A stretch of 14,222 nt of DNA from Dehalococcoides mccartyi (GTDB lineage: Bacteria > Chloroflexota > Dehalococcoidia > UBA2979): positions 1-14,222 of the forward strand of contig CAMDAY010000031.1 of NCBI GenBank assembly GCA_945888895.1, written 5' to 3'. The position numbers and the translations under genes are program-made. Each line of letters begins with the position of its first letter. Positions within the stretch are counted from its first letter, which is position 1. Positions 1-6,767 of this stretch are shown here, one piece after another. The notes below the pieces were generated by a model, which ran no database searches, was not told where the DNA came from, and saw only the letters and a list, made by a program, of their open reading frames with translations.

Positions 1-118
1 TGAGGCGCTGGTGGGGAACGCCACGATTCAGCGCAGTCTCAGCACCATGAGCACGTTCGGCGGAACCAACGTGACGAAGGTGTCGGCCCCCGCCAACCTC
101 GTGCTCGCGCGCTCGTAG
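1..118 (+). CDS. 3' end of an unidentified protein (partial)
   Basis: The frame starting at base 2 is open and ends with TAG at 116-118, giving 38 residues that finish in VSAPANLVLARS. The codons are GC-rich in the third position and the stop lies 24 nt from the convergent oxidoreductase gene, which fits a real gene end. The tail (alternating polar and hydrophobic residues, ending near an 'APANL' motif) loosely resembles the last beta-strand of LppX/LolA-type lipoproteins. That resemblance is weak and I do not assign a function. The start lies outside the window. Confidence 0.5.
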   Translation, partial: EALVGNATIQRSLSTMSTFGGTNVTKVSAPANLVLARS

Positions 119-142
119 AGCGCTGCCACAGCCCCGGCCCGG

Positions 143-1165
143 TCAGCGATCGGTGAACTGCGGTAGCACGTGCTCACCGAAGAGCCGCACCGACTTCAGC
201 ACTTGCTCAGTCGGCATGCCACCGGTGTTCATCCAGCACAGCGTGTTCGTGACCCCGCTCGCCTCGTGCCAGTCGCGGAGCTTCGCCGCAACCGTGTCCG
301 GGCTGCCGAAGTAGCACGCGCCGTGGTCCTGCCACCATTCGAGTGGCGGTGTGTTGTTGGGACCGTCGAACATGCGCCGGTTCGCCAGCAGGTTGAAGTA
401 CCAGATGAACGGCGGTCCCGCCTCCGCGACCGCCGTGTCGTCATCCTCGGCCACGTGTATGTGCTTGACCACCCACGACTGCACGAGGGCATCCTCGATC
501 GCATCGGCGCTGTTTCCGGCGGCGAGACCCGCCTGGCGGTAGAGATCCCACTTCGCGCGGATGTTCGCGGGGCTGCCGGACGAGGACAGCATCCGCACGA
601 GGTTCGCGCCGGCCCATTGCACGGTGTCGGTGCTTCCCGCGGCGATGTAGAGCGGCGGGTGCGGACGCTGGATCACGTTGGGCACCGACTGCACCGGCGG
701 GATCTGGTAGTAGGCACCCTCGTACGAGAACGTCTCCTGCGTCCACGCCAGCTTGATGATCTCGAGCGCCTCTTCGAACCGCGCGCGATTCTCGCTGACC
801 GAGAGGCCGTACGAGGCGTATTCGTCGGCGCTGTATCCACGACCGATGCCGTAGTCCAACCGTCCGTTGGAGAGTACGTCGATCATCGCGAAGTCGTTCG
901 CGAGGCGGAGCGGATGGTGCAGCGGGAGGACGCTGACCCCTGTGCCGATTCGGATGCGGGAGGTGCGCGCGGCGATCGCCGCGGCCATCACCTGCGGCGA
1001 TGCGATCAGGCCGTACCTCGACCCGCTGTGCTCAGCGAGCCACACGGAGTCGAAGCCCGCTGCCTCCGCCGCCACGTTGATCTCGAGCTCGCCCTGCACC
1101 AGTGCGACCTCGTCCTTGATGTCGGGGACGGAGAGTAGCGAGAACACACCGAATCGCGGGGCCAT
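143..1165 (-). CDS. LLM-class flavin-dependent oxidoreductase (bacterial luciferase-like)
   Basis: This 340-residue protein has the features of the luciferase-like monooxygenase superfamily, TIM-barrel enzymes that use reduced F420 or FMN. Visible hallmarks are the N-terminal strand RFGVFSLL, AAGFDSVWLAEH (about 33-45), the central RIRIGTGVSVLPLHHPLRLA segment with the usual switch to NDFAMIDVLSNGRLDYGIGRGY, and the RPHPPLYIAAGS strand in the second half. The ATG at 1165 is chosen because GGAGGT lies six bases upstream; the frame is open for 12 more codons but without a better ribosome site. Length is normal for the family. The substrate cannot be read from the sequence. The gene stands alone, separated from the upstream oxidase gene by a hairpin at 1253-1286, with a possible promoter at 1202-1232. 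Confidence 0.9.
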   Translation of the reverse strand: MAPRFGVFSLLSVPDIKDEVALVQGELEINVAAEAAGFDSVWLAEHSGSRYGLIASPQVMAAAIAARTSRIRIGTGVSVLPLHHPLRLANDFAMIDVLSNGRLDYGIGRGYSADEYASYGLSVSENRARFEEALEIIKLAWTQETFSYEGAYYQIPPVQSVPNVIQRPHPPLYIAAGSTDTVQWAGANLVRMLSSSGSPANIRAKWDLYRQAGLAAGNSADAIEDALVQSWVVKHIHVAEDDDTAVAEAGPPFIWYFNLLANRRMFDGPNNTPPLEWWQDHGACYFGSPDTVAAKLRDWHEASGVTNTLCWMNTGGMPTEQVLKSVRLFGEHVLPQFTDR

Positions 1166-1201
1166 CGAGGTACCTCCGAGCGCGCATCTGCGCTGGTGCA
1201 C

Positions 1202-1232
1202 CCTATAGCGAGGCGGATTGCAGCGGAATCAA
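1202..1232 (-). promoter_or_regulatory. Possible sigma-70-type promoter of the LLM oxidoreductase
   Basis: On the minus strand TTGATT (1227-1232) is followed after 19 bases by TATAGG (1202-1207), about 37 bases before the start at 1165. The spacing is longer than the optimal 17 and neither box is perfect. The location, between the upstream hairpin and the start codon, is right. Confidence 0.3.
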
Positions 1233-1252
1233 TGCCTTGATTACGCGGGACA

Positions 1253-1286
1253 CGGCTGGCCCGGCTGACGGCAGCCGGGCCAGCCG
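1253..1286 (-). terminator. Strong hairpin downstream of the multicopper oxidase
   Basis: A perfect 14-bp inverted repeat (1253-1266 with 1273-1286) surrounds a six-base loop. It sits 22 bases after the stop of the oxidase gene. No U-rich tail follows on the minus strand, so it is a terminator or mRNA-stabilising hairpin by position and stem strength only. Confidence 0.6.
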
Positions 1287-1308
1287 CCTCGAACGAGGTC
1301 CCGCGGCG

Positions 1309-2602
1309 TCAGTTTACGATGAGCGCGGTCACCATGCCGAACATGCCCTGGGGGCCTTCGGCGTGCGTGAGGATGTGGCAGTGGTAGGCCCAGACACCCT
1401 TCTCGGTGGCGGTGATCAGCACGTCGACGCGCTGGCCGGGGGCGACCATGACGGTGTCCTGCTGGTACGGCGTGGGGAACGGGATGCCGTCCAGCGCCAC
1501 CACGGTCTGCACCATCCCGTGCAAGTGCATCGGGTGGATCTGGTTGCCCTCGTTCATGTAGCGAACCCGCAGCTGTTCGCCCTGCTTCACGACGATGGGC
1601 TGCGTCGCCGGGAAGCCCTTGCCGTTGATCGTGTAGCCCAGCGGTCCGTCGTTGAGCACCATGAGCTCGTCGTGTGTTGCCTTCACCTCACCGGGCGCCG
1701 CGATGATGAACGCTCCGAGGAGTCCGGCCGGCACCTGCATCTGCGCGTTCATGTGCGAGTGGTACATGTGCGTTCCGGAGTTCCGCAGCGTGAACTCGTA
1801 GGTGAAGGTCTGGCCGGGCTCGACCAGCGGCTGGGTGATCCCCGGCACACCGTCCTGGTCGTTCGGGACGATCACGCCGTGGAAGTGCAGCGCGGTCGAT
1901 TCCTTCAGCTTGTTGTGCAATACGATGCGCACGCGGTCACCGACGGTGGCGCGAATCGCAGGGCCGGGGATCATCCCGTTGAACGCCATGCCACGCTTGA
2001 TCTCGCCCGGGGCGACCTCCCAGTCGATCTCCTCGGCGGTGAGGTCGAAGACCTTGACCGCGCCCTGCATCAGCGGAGTCATCGGCTGGTTGCCCATGCC
2101 CTTGGTCTTCGCAGGGAACGCCTTCACGCCAGCCATGTAGGACGCGTCCATTGCCTTCGGGTCGTGGGCCTGACTCGCCGCCGTGGCAGGACTGTGCGTG
2201 CCGCCCTGGTTGACGACCAGCGCGCTCTGCATACCCGCGTCGCGGTGACCGGGGATCGTGCAGAAGAGCGTGAGGTTGCCCTCGACCTTGCCGAGGTGGA
2301 GTGTCGCCTCCTTGCCGGGGGCGATTGAGGGTGTCTGCGGGCCCCCCCCCCCCGACGGCGAGGTCGTGGGGAATGCCATCGGTGTTCTTGACGCGCAGCG
2401 TCACGTCCGCTCCCACGTCCGCGGTCAGCGAGGTCGGTTTGATGAACAGGTCGCCAAGCTCGACATCAATCGTTCGCGCCTCCGCGGCCCTTCCGCCTGA
2501 TGTGCCAGCCCCGGTCGGGCGCATGAGGGCGAGGCCGCCTACAAGCAGCGCAGCGACCGCCAGCAGCAGTCCCAGCACGGCCGTCCACTTGTATTCGTGC
2601 AT
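1309..2602 (-). pseudogene. Multicopper oxidase with N-terminal cupredoxin domain, frame broken at a 12-G tract
   Basis: Removing one G from the 12-base tract (2342-2353, G on the coding strand) gives a continuous 430-residue protein. It starts with a membrane anchor or signal segment (about 6-28). A blue-copper cupredoxin domain follows, with ligands His79, Cys114, His119 and Met124 (PHDLAV ... FCTIPGHRDAGM). Two oxidase domains come next: HFHG (239-242) and HMYHSH (278-283) in the first, HPMHLH (356-361) and HCHILTHAEGPQGM (407-420) in the second. All four trinuclear-cluster motifs and the final type 1 site are present. The family oxidises metal ions or phenols outside the membrane; the substrate is unknown. 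ATG at 2602 is chosen because AAGGAG lies six bases upstream; the ATG at 2608 directly abuts it. As sequenced, the downstream part alone is open from 2379, which would lose the signal and His79. It may share a transcript with the stress protein upstream (145-nt gap). Confidence 0.85.
2342..2353. repeat. Homopolymer tract, 12 C (G on the coding strand)
   Basis: Twelve consecutive C lie inside the cupredoxin domain of the oxidase. Eleven would keep the frame and give the usual spacing between PHDLAV and the TPSIAPG strand. The tract is long enough to be prone to replication slippage and to sequencing or assembly error. Confidence 0.95.
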
Positions 2603-2710
2603 CGTCATCTCCTTGCTCTGGCCACCTCGGGTGGCTGTAGACCGATCTCGCCTCGGCTAGCGTCGGCGGACGAGCCCGCAGGACGCACCGACCGATGTCC
2701 TGTTCGCTGG

Positions 2711-2724
2711 GTGACGTTGGTCAC
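2711..2724 (-). other. Short inverted repeat in the usp-oxidase gap
   Basis: GTGAC-GTTG-GTCAC forms a 5-bp stem 24 bases after the stress-protein stop. A second short repeat (GCCACC-TCG-GGTGGC, 2621-2635) lies just upstream of the oxidase start. Either could be a weak terminator or an operator. Nothing else is evident in this 145-nt gap. Confidence 0.3.
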
Positions 2725-2747
2725 TCGCAGGCTCCGACCACCTAGAG

Positions 2748-3656
2748 CTACGCCCGCGGCTCGCCACGCACGATGAGTACGGGCGCCGAGGAGTTGCGGA
2801 CGATCCGGTCGGCGACGCTGCCGAGCACGACCCGTGCGATTCCGGAACGCCCGTGGCTGGTCATAACGACGAGGGGCCGACGAGCTGACACCGCGACTTC
2901 CTCGACCGCGCGGTCGGGTGGGGCGAACAGCGAAAACCGCGTCGCGACCTCGATCCCCTGCGCCTTCAGCGAGTTGGCGGTCACGTCGAGGTACTCGCGA
3001 GCCTCAGCCTCGATCGCCTCGATGATGTCGGGGAGTTCGACGTACATACCGGCGTCCATCGACCACCAGCCGGCCGCGACGGTGCGGACGATCGTGACCG
3101 GCGCACCGAATGTCTTCGCGAGGGCCACCGCGATCGGCAGCGCGCGCTCAGCGAGCGCTGAGCCATCGAGCGGGACAATGATGTCCGTCGGAGGTCCGGA
3201 CACGACCGTCCCTGCCTCCTCCGGACGCACCAGCAGGACCGGCACCTCCGCGCTGCGGGCCACCTCGTCGGCGACGCTCCCCAGGAACCACCGCTGCGGC
3301 CCCACCTGCCCGTGGGTCGCCATCGCGATTAGACCGGCGCCCTCCGTGCGAGCCATCTCCACGATGGTCGCGGCGACCGGTCCCACACGGACTGCGGTCG
3401 AGGCCGGCACGCCGTTGCGGAGCAGGCGCTCTCGGATCCCGTCGAGGTAGGCCAGTGCGGCGACACGCCGCGTCTCCGCCATTCGGGCGAGGGCCGCTTC
3501 GTACGCTGCCAGCACCGGGCTGACGGCCACGTCCTCCGGGAGCACCGCGATGAGCACGACTTCCGCGTCGAGCTGCTTCGCGAGCGTCTCGGCCAATGGG
3601 AGGGCAGTTTCGGCGTCACGCGCTGCGTCGAGCGGGACGAGGATCTTCGAGAACAT
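2748..3656 (-). CDS. Tandem-domain universal stress protein (UspA family)
   Basis: A 302-residue cytoplasmic protein made of two UspA domains in tandem. The first (about 1-145) opens with KILVPLDAARDAETALPLA and ends with THGQVGPQRWFLGSVADEV...VPVLLVRP. The second (about 157-300) opens with DIIVPLDGSALAERALPIA and ends with SHGRSGIARVVLGSVADRIV...APVLIVRG. Both carry a glycine-rich G-x2-G-x6-G-S version of the nucleotide-binding signature, so ATP binding is likely in both halves. ATG at 3656 has AAGGAG six bases upstream; the 17 codons of open frame before it look like leader sequence. Such proteins are induced by starvation, oxidants or hypoxia and act as nucleotide-dependent stress regulators. 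The oxidase gene follows on the same strand. Confidence 0.92.
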   Translation of the reverse strand: MFSKILVPLDAARDAETALPLAETLAKQLDAEVVLIAVLPEDVAVSPVLAAYEAALARMAETRRVAALAYLDGIRERLLRNGVPASTAVRVGPVAATIVEMARTEGAGLIAMATHGQVGPQRWFLGSVADEVARSAEVPVLLVRPEEAGTVVSGPPTDIIVPLDGSALAERALPIAVALAKTFGAPVTIVRTVAAGWWSMDAGMYVELPDIIEAIEAEAREYLDVTANSLKAQGIEVATRFSLFAPPDRAVEEVAVSARRPLVVMTSHGRSGIARVVLGSVADRIVRNSSAPVLIVRGEPRA

Positions 3657-3964
3657 TGGGGGCTCCTTGGCATCTGCTCGGTGTGTGCGCAGTCCGCAGG
3701 TCCGCACTGGGCCGAGTGTGTCCGTTAGGGGAGCCGTCCCACAGGCCCGGAAGTCCCGATCGTCCCGGGACTTCCGGTTGTCCTCGTGCGGTGCGCCGCC
3801 AGTGTCGGCGCGGCTTCTTCGTGTTCCGCGCCCCCCGCGAGGCGATGCGGACGAGTTGCAACCTCACTCTCGTCCCCTCGATCGGGGGACGTTCGTCCGT
3901 GGAGAGTGCGGCGGCTCGCCGGGAGAATCTGCGTATCGTCACCGATCAGACGAGGGAGATCGTC
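3657..3964. other. Intergenic region between the divergent usp and small ORF
   Basis: About 300 bases separate the minus-strand stress protein and the plus-strand small ORF. I see no convincing protein here. The only clear structure is the inverted repeat at 3747-3777. Promoters for both flanking genes would be expected here, but no convincing -35/-10 pair stands out. Confidence 0.6.
3747..3777. other. Perfect 12-bp inverted repeat
   Basis: CCGGAAGTCCCG (3747-3758) pairs with CGGGACTTCCGG (3766-3777) around a seven-base loop. It lies 91 bases upstream of the usp start. No T-run follows on either strand. It could be a terminator, a leader hairpin or a regulator binding site. Confidence 0.6.
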
Positions 3965-4087
3965 ATGTCGCTGCTCGCTGTCATTCCCGTGGTTGTCCTG
4001 CTGGTGAGCGGGGTTGCGTTCGCCCTGGTGATGGGCGTCACGTCCGAGCGCCTGGAGCGCGATCGCGAGCACCACGTGGGGATGTAG
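3965..4087 (+). CDS. Small single-pass membrane protein, 40 aa
   Basis: A short ORF starts at ATG 3965 with GAGGGAG about seven bases upstream and ends at TAG 4087. The first 25 residues (SLLAVIPVVVLLVSGVAFAL and onward) form one hydrophobic helix, and the rest is charged (SERLERDREHHVGM). That is the layout of a small inner-membrane protein. I do not recognise a family. A GC-rich hairpin follows at 4093-4109. The good ribosome site, the amphipathic split and the terminator support it; its shortness argues for caution. Confidence 0.5.
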   Translation: MSLLAVIPVVVLLVSGVAFALVMGVTSERLERDREHHVGM

Positions 4088-4092
4088 TTGCG

Positions 4093-4109
4093 GCGCGCTC
4101 CGGGCGCGC
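4093..4109. terminator. GC-rich hairpin between convergent genes
   Basis: GCGCGC (4093-4098) pairs with GCGCGC (4104-4109) around five bases. It lies just after the small plus-strand ORF and before the end of the minus-strand Usp-like remnant, where a bidirectional terminator would be expected. There is no clear T-run. Confidence 0.4.
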
Positions 4110-4175
4110 GCTCCTTGGGCATCGCGGGCGGACTGCTGCTGCGGGCCTACACGGCCACGATGTGAACGTTGAGTC

Positions 4176-4184
4176 GGGGGGGGG
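4176..4184. repeat. Homopolymer tract, 9 G
   Basis: Nine G lie in the last part of the Usp-like remnant. Seven would join ADRLMRA to RLNVHIVAV with exactly the spacing usual for KdpD-type Usp domains. Confidence 0.9.
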
Positions 4185-4319
4185 CGCACGCATCAGCCGG
4201 TCAGCCAGCGTCTCGCGGCGAAAGCCGAAGATGGGGCGCTGCGGCCGCACGATCAGCACCACGTGGTCAATGTGCGCCTCGACGAGCGGCGCCGCGAACT
4301 CCGCCTCGAGGCTTGCACC

Positions 4320-4327
4320 GGGGGGGG
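4320..4327. repeat. Homopolymer tract, 8 G
   Basis: Eight G lie in the Usp-like remnant. Seven would join DLNANARPP to GASLEAEF in one frame. Confidence 0.9.
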
Positions 4328-4726
4328 CGCGCGTTTGCGTTGAGGTCCATCGCCATGGTGAGGACGTGCATCATCCCCTGGGCTCGGTCAACGGCGCCGG
4401 AGAGGCCGCCACCAGCTCCCCGTCGAGCGCCTCGCGAGACGCCAGGCGCGGCGGATCGCAACATCGGCAGCGGGGATGTTGTCGAGCAGCACGGCGACGC
4501 ACGCCGCGGCGTCCCAGCCCTCCGCCCGACGCTCGCGCACGTGCTCGTCGAGCTCACCACCGAGGATCGCCGCGATCATCACGGCCCCTCAGGTACAGGA
4601 TCGCGAGTCCGGTCACATCGGCGATCTGCTGCGCGAGGGCGATGACGCCGGAGACGACGCCGACGAGCGCCAGCGGCAGCAGCAGTCCGGTCTACACGAC
4701 CTTCAACGGGTCTTCCAGTGATTCAT

Positions 4727-5036
4727 GTGCCTATCTTGCCTCCGCGCGCTCAACCCCCGGTCAACACCGGGGAAATGGGCGGCAGCAATCGAGACGAGCC
4801 GGGACCTGTGGCTGGAGCGGGCAGGCGTCTCGAACGGCACCGGCTGCTGAGCAGGATGATGGTCTGCTCCTCGGCGGTCGCGGCTACGCAATCGGTGGGC
4901 AAGCGAAGCGAAACGTACCCGACACGGGCCAGTCATAGATTCTTTGCGAGGGGTGGATGCGCGCGATGCGGCTCGACCGCCGCTCGACGACTGTTCGCCG
5001 CTCACACGTGTCCTGGTAGCGATCAAGGATCCTCAG
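4727..5036. other. Intergenic region before the amidase
   Basis: I find no supported gene in this 310-base stretch. It contains a hairpin, CCCCGGT-CAAC-ACCGGGG (4755-4772). A plus-strand frame in line with the amidase is open from 4944, but its residues do not resemble the family and the ribosome site favours 5037. Promoters for the divergent Usp-like remnant and the amidase would lie here; none is convincing. Confidence 0.55.
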
Positions 5037-6610
5037 ATGCATCTCATGCCCGACGCCAACGCGATCGCCAAGGTTGCGGAGTCCATTGGCGCACACATAG
5101 GCCAGGAGGAGGCGGCACAGTACCGACCGTACCTCCTCGATCTTCTGCGACTTGTCGATCAGTTCATGCAGGAGCGGACGGTGACATCCCCGCCGCCGAT
5201 GCTGTTCCCTGACCGCGGGCCGGGTTACCGTCCCGGACTCGCCGAGGATCCGTACCGCGCCTGGCTCTGGAAGTGTGACGTCGGTGGGACTGACGCCGGA
5301 CTGCTCGCGGGGAAGCGCGTGTCGTTCAAGGACCACATCAGCGTCGCCCGGATCCCGCAGGTGTTCACTACCCAGGCGATGGAGGGGTTCATTCCCGAGG
5401 TCGACGCCACGGTCGTGACGCGCGTCCTCGCCGCGGGTGGCAACGTCGTTGGCAAGCACGTCATGAACGGGTTCGTTGGGGACTACGGATCGCCGGTGAA
5501 TCCCCACAACCCGGCTCACGTGCCGGTGGATCCTCGTCAGGATCCGGTGCGGCGCTCGCGGCGGGTGAGGTGGACATCTCGTTTGGTGGCGACCAGGGCG
5601 GTTCCGTGCGGCTCCCGGCGGCCCACTGCGGCCTCGTTGGCCTGAAGCCAACGTTCGGCCTCGTCTCTCACTTCGGCGCCGGCTTCGGTGCGGAGATGAC
5701 CGTGGACCACATCGGTCCCATGGCACGCCGCGTCGAGGATGTCGCGGCCGCGCTGCAGGCCGTCGCCGGCTACGACGAGTTGGACCCCCGCCAGCGGCGC
5801 GAGGTGCCCGAGTCGATCGATGTCCTGAGCGGCCTCGAGGGTGGAGTGAAGGGACTCAAGATCGGGCTCCTGCGTGAAGGATTCGCGGAGCCGATTCAGC
5901 CCGAGGTCGTCGAAGCCAACCTCGAGGCCGTGCGCGTCCTCGAGCGAGCCGGCGCCGAGGTGGTCTGGATCTCGGTCCCCGAGCACGCGCAGACCGATGG
6001 TGTGTACCAGACCCTGTCCCTCGAGGGTTCGATGGCCCTGTTCGACTCCGGGTTCTTCGGGTCGGGGTACAAGGGCTACTACCCGCAGTCCACGATCACC
6101 GCGGTGGGTCGGCTGTGGCATGACCGCACCGACCTCCTGCCGGCGCGCGGCAAGCTGAACCTGATCGCGGCGGAGTTCGTCCGGCAGACCTACCAGGGCG
6201 GTGCCTACGCGAAGGCACAGAACGCCCGAGCCGGGTTTATCGCCGCATTCGACCGCGCGCTCGAGAGCGTGGACCTGCTGGCGATGCCCACGACCCCGAC
6301 GGTCGCGCCCGAAGTACAGCCCGTGGCCACCGAGCCGCGGCAACTCATCGAGGACAACCTCAGCCGGAACTGGATCGTGACGCGGATGGCGTACAACACG
6401 AAGCCCACGAACTACACCGGTCACCCGGCGCTGGCCGTGCCCTGCGGTAAGGTCGGCGGTCTGCCCACGAGCCTCCAGCTCGTCGGACGCATCTTCGAAG
6501 ATGGTCTGCTCTTGCGCGCCGCCTACGCCTTCCAGCAGACGGTCGATTGGGACGCGTACACAGGGGTCGAGCCACTGAATACCGAGGCACCTGTGGGGGC
6601 GGTGCGCTGA
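5037..6610 (+). pseudogene. Amidase (amidase signature family), one-base frame break near 5520
   Basis: Two overlapping frames together encode a 524-residue amidase close in layout to the Rhodococcus enantiomer-selective amidase, which hydrolyses carboxamides to acids and ammonia. The N-terminal helical part (about 4-48) is followed by SFKDHISVARIP with catalytic Lys98. The first frame runs to NPHNPAH; one extra base then continues into RAGGSSSGSGAALAAGEVD and GGDQGGSVRLPAAHCGLVGLKPTFG. These supply the cis-Ser (about 167) and nucleophile Ser190, so the whole triad is present. The C-terminal half (VKGLKIGLLREGF ... DLLAMPTTP ... TGHPALAVPCG) is complete. ATG 5037 is preceded by AGGA at seven bases. 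As sequenced, the break falls between Lys and the two Ser, so neither half would be active. Either a recent frameshift or a single sequencing error explains it. Confidence 0.88.
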
Positions 6611-6673
6611 TCCAGCGCATGCCATCGCTGCGCGCCCGCGTTGCGCGGAAGCAGCTGGCCGCCAGTCTGGCGC

Positions 6674-6702
6674 GAAGGAGCCCGCCATTGGCGGGCTTCT
6701 TC
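6674..6702. terminator. Bidirectional terminator between amidase and dnaE2
   Basis: A 13-bp stem (6674-6686 with 6690-6702, one G-T pair) surrounds the loop ATT and is followed on the plus strand by a T/C-rich tail. It lies 64 bases after the amidase stop, between convergent genes. Confidence 0.75.
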
Positions 6703-6767
6703 TCTGTAGGTGGAATGGGAGGCGGATCGAACCGGCGATCTTCCGGGTGAGCTGGTGAGCACGTGCC

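Larger units (their letters stand above)
4147..4726 (-). pseudogene. Decayed membrane-anchored Usp/KdpD-like protein, multiple frameshifts
   Basis: No single frame is open, but joined pieces read as one gene. From the 5' end: MNHWKTR (ATG 4726); a membrane segment TGLLLPLALVGVVSG ... TGLAILYL (about 4691-4586), preceded by an in-frame TAG at 4692-4694; VMIAAILGGELDEH ... VAVLLDNIPAADVAIRRAWRLARR (about 4585-4425); LDGELVAASPAP; VDRAQGMMHVLTMAMDLNANARPP; GASLEAEFAAPLVEAHIDHVVLIV ... FGFRRETLADRLMRA; and RLNVHIVAV-stop (to 4147). The last pieces match the Usp domain of KdpD-type sensors (IDHVVL ... ADRLxR ... DVHIV). Frame changes fall near 4585, 4425 and 4395 and at G runs 4320-4327 and 4176-4184. 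The reconstructed product is about 190 residues with one or two membrane helices. Function is unknown. It is either a true pseudogene or an error-rich stretch of sequence. Confidence 0.55.

Noticed and set aside
170..1138. Plus-strand ORF of 322 codons opposite the LLM oxidoreductase
   Set aside because: It mirrors the codons of a clear luciferase-family gene and has biased Arg/Val/His composition without any motif.
1237..2328. Long plus-strand ORF of 363 codons
   Set aside because: It lies antisense to the multicopper oxidase, whose copper motifs are unmistakable. The product is Arg/His/Val-rich with no recognisable domain, typical of antisense frames in GC-rich DNA.
3550..4938. Plus-strand ORF of 462 codons across usp, the gap and the Usp-like remnant
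   Set aside because: The product is low-complexity Ser/Arg/Ala-rich with no domain. It overlaps a real gene on the other strand and exists because GC-rich DNA has few stops.
4884..5726. Minus-strand ORF of 280 codons opposite the amidase N-terminal half
   Set aside because: Arg/His-rich antisense translation. The amidase signature on the plus strand is decisive.
6715..6766. Functional tRNA gene
   Set aside because: There is no matching 5' acceptor or D arm, the T-arm is imperfect, and the dnaE2 coding end would overlap a full-length tRNA. I keep it only as a possible remnant.
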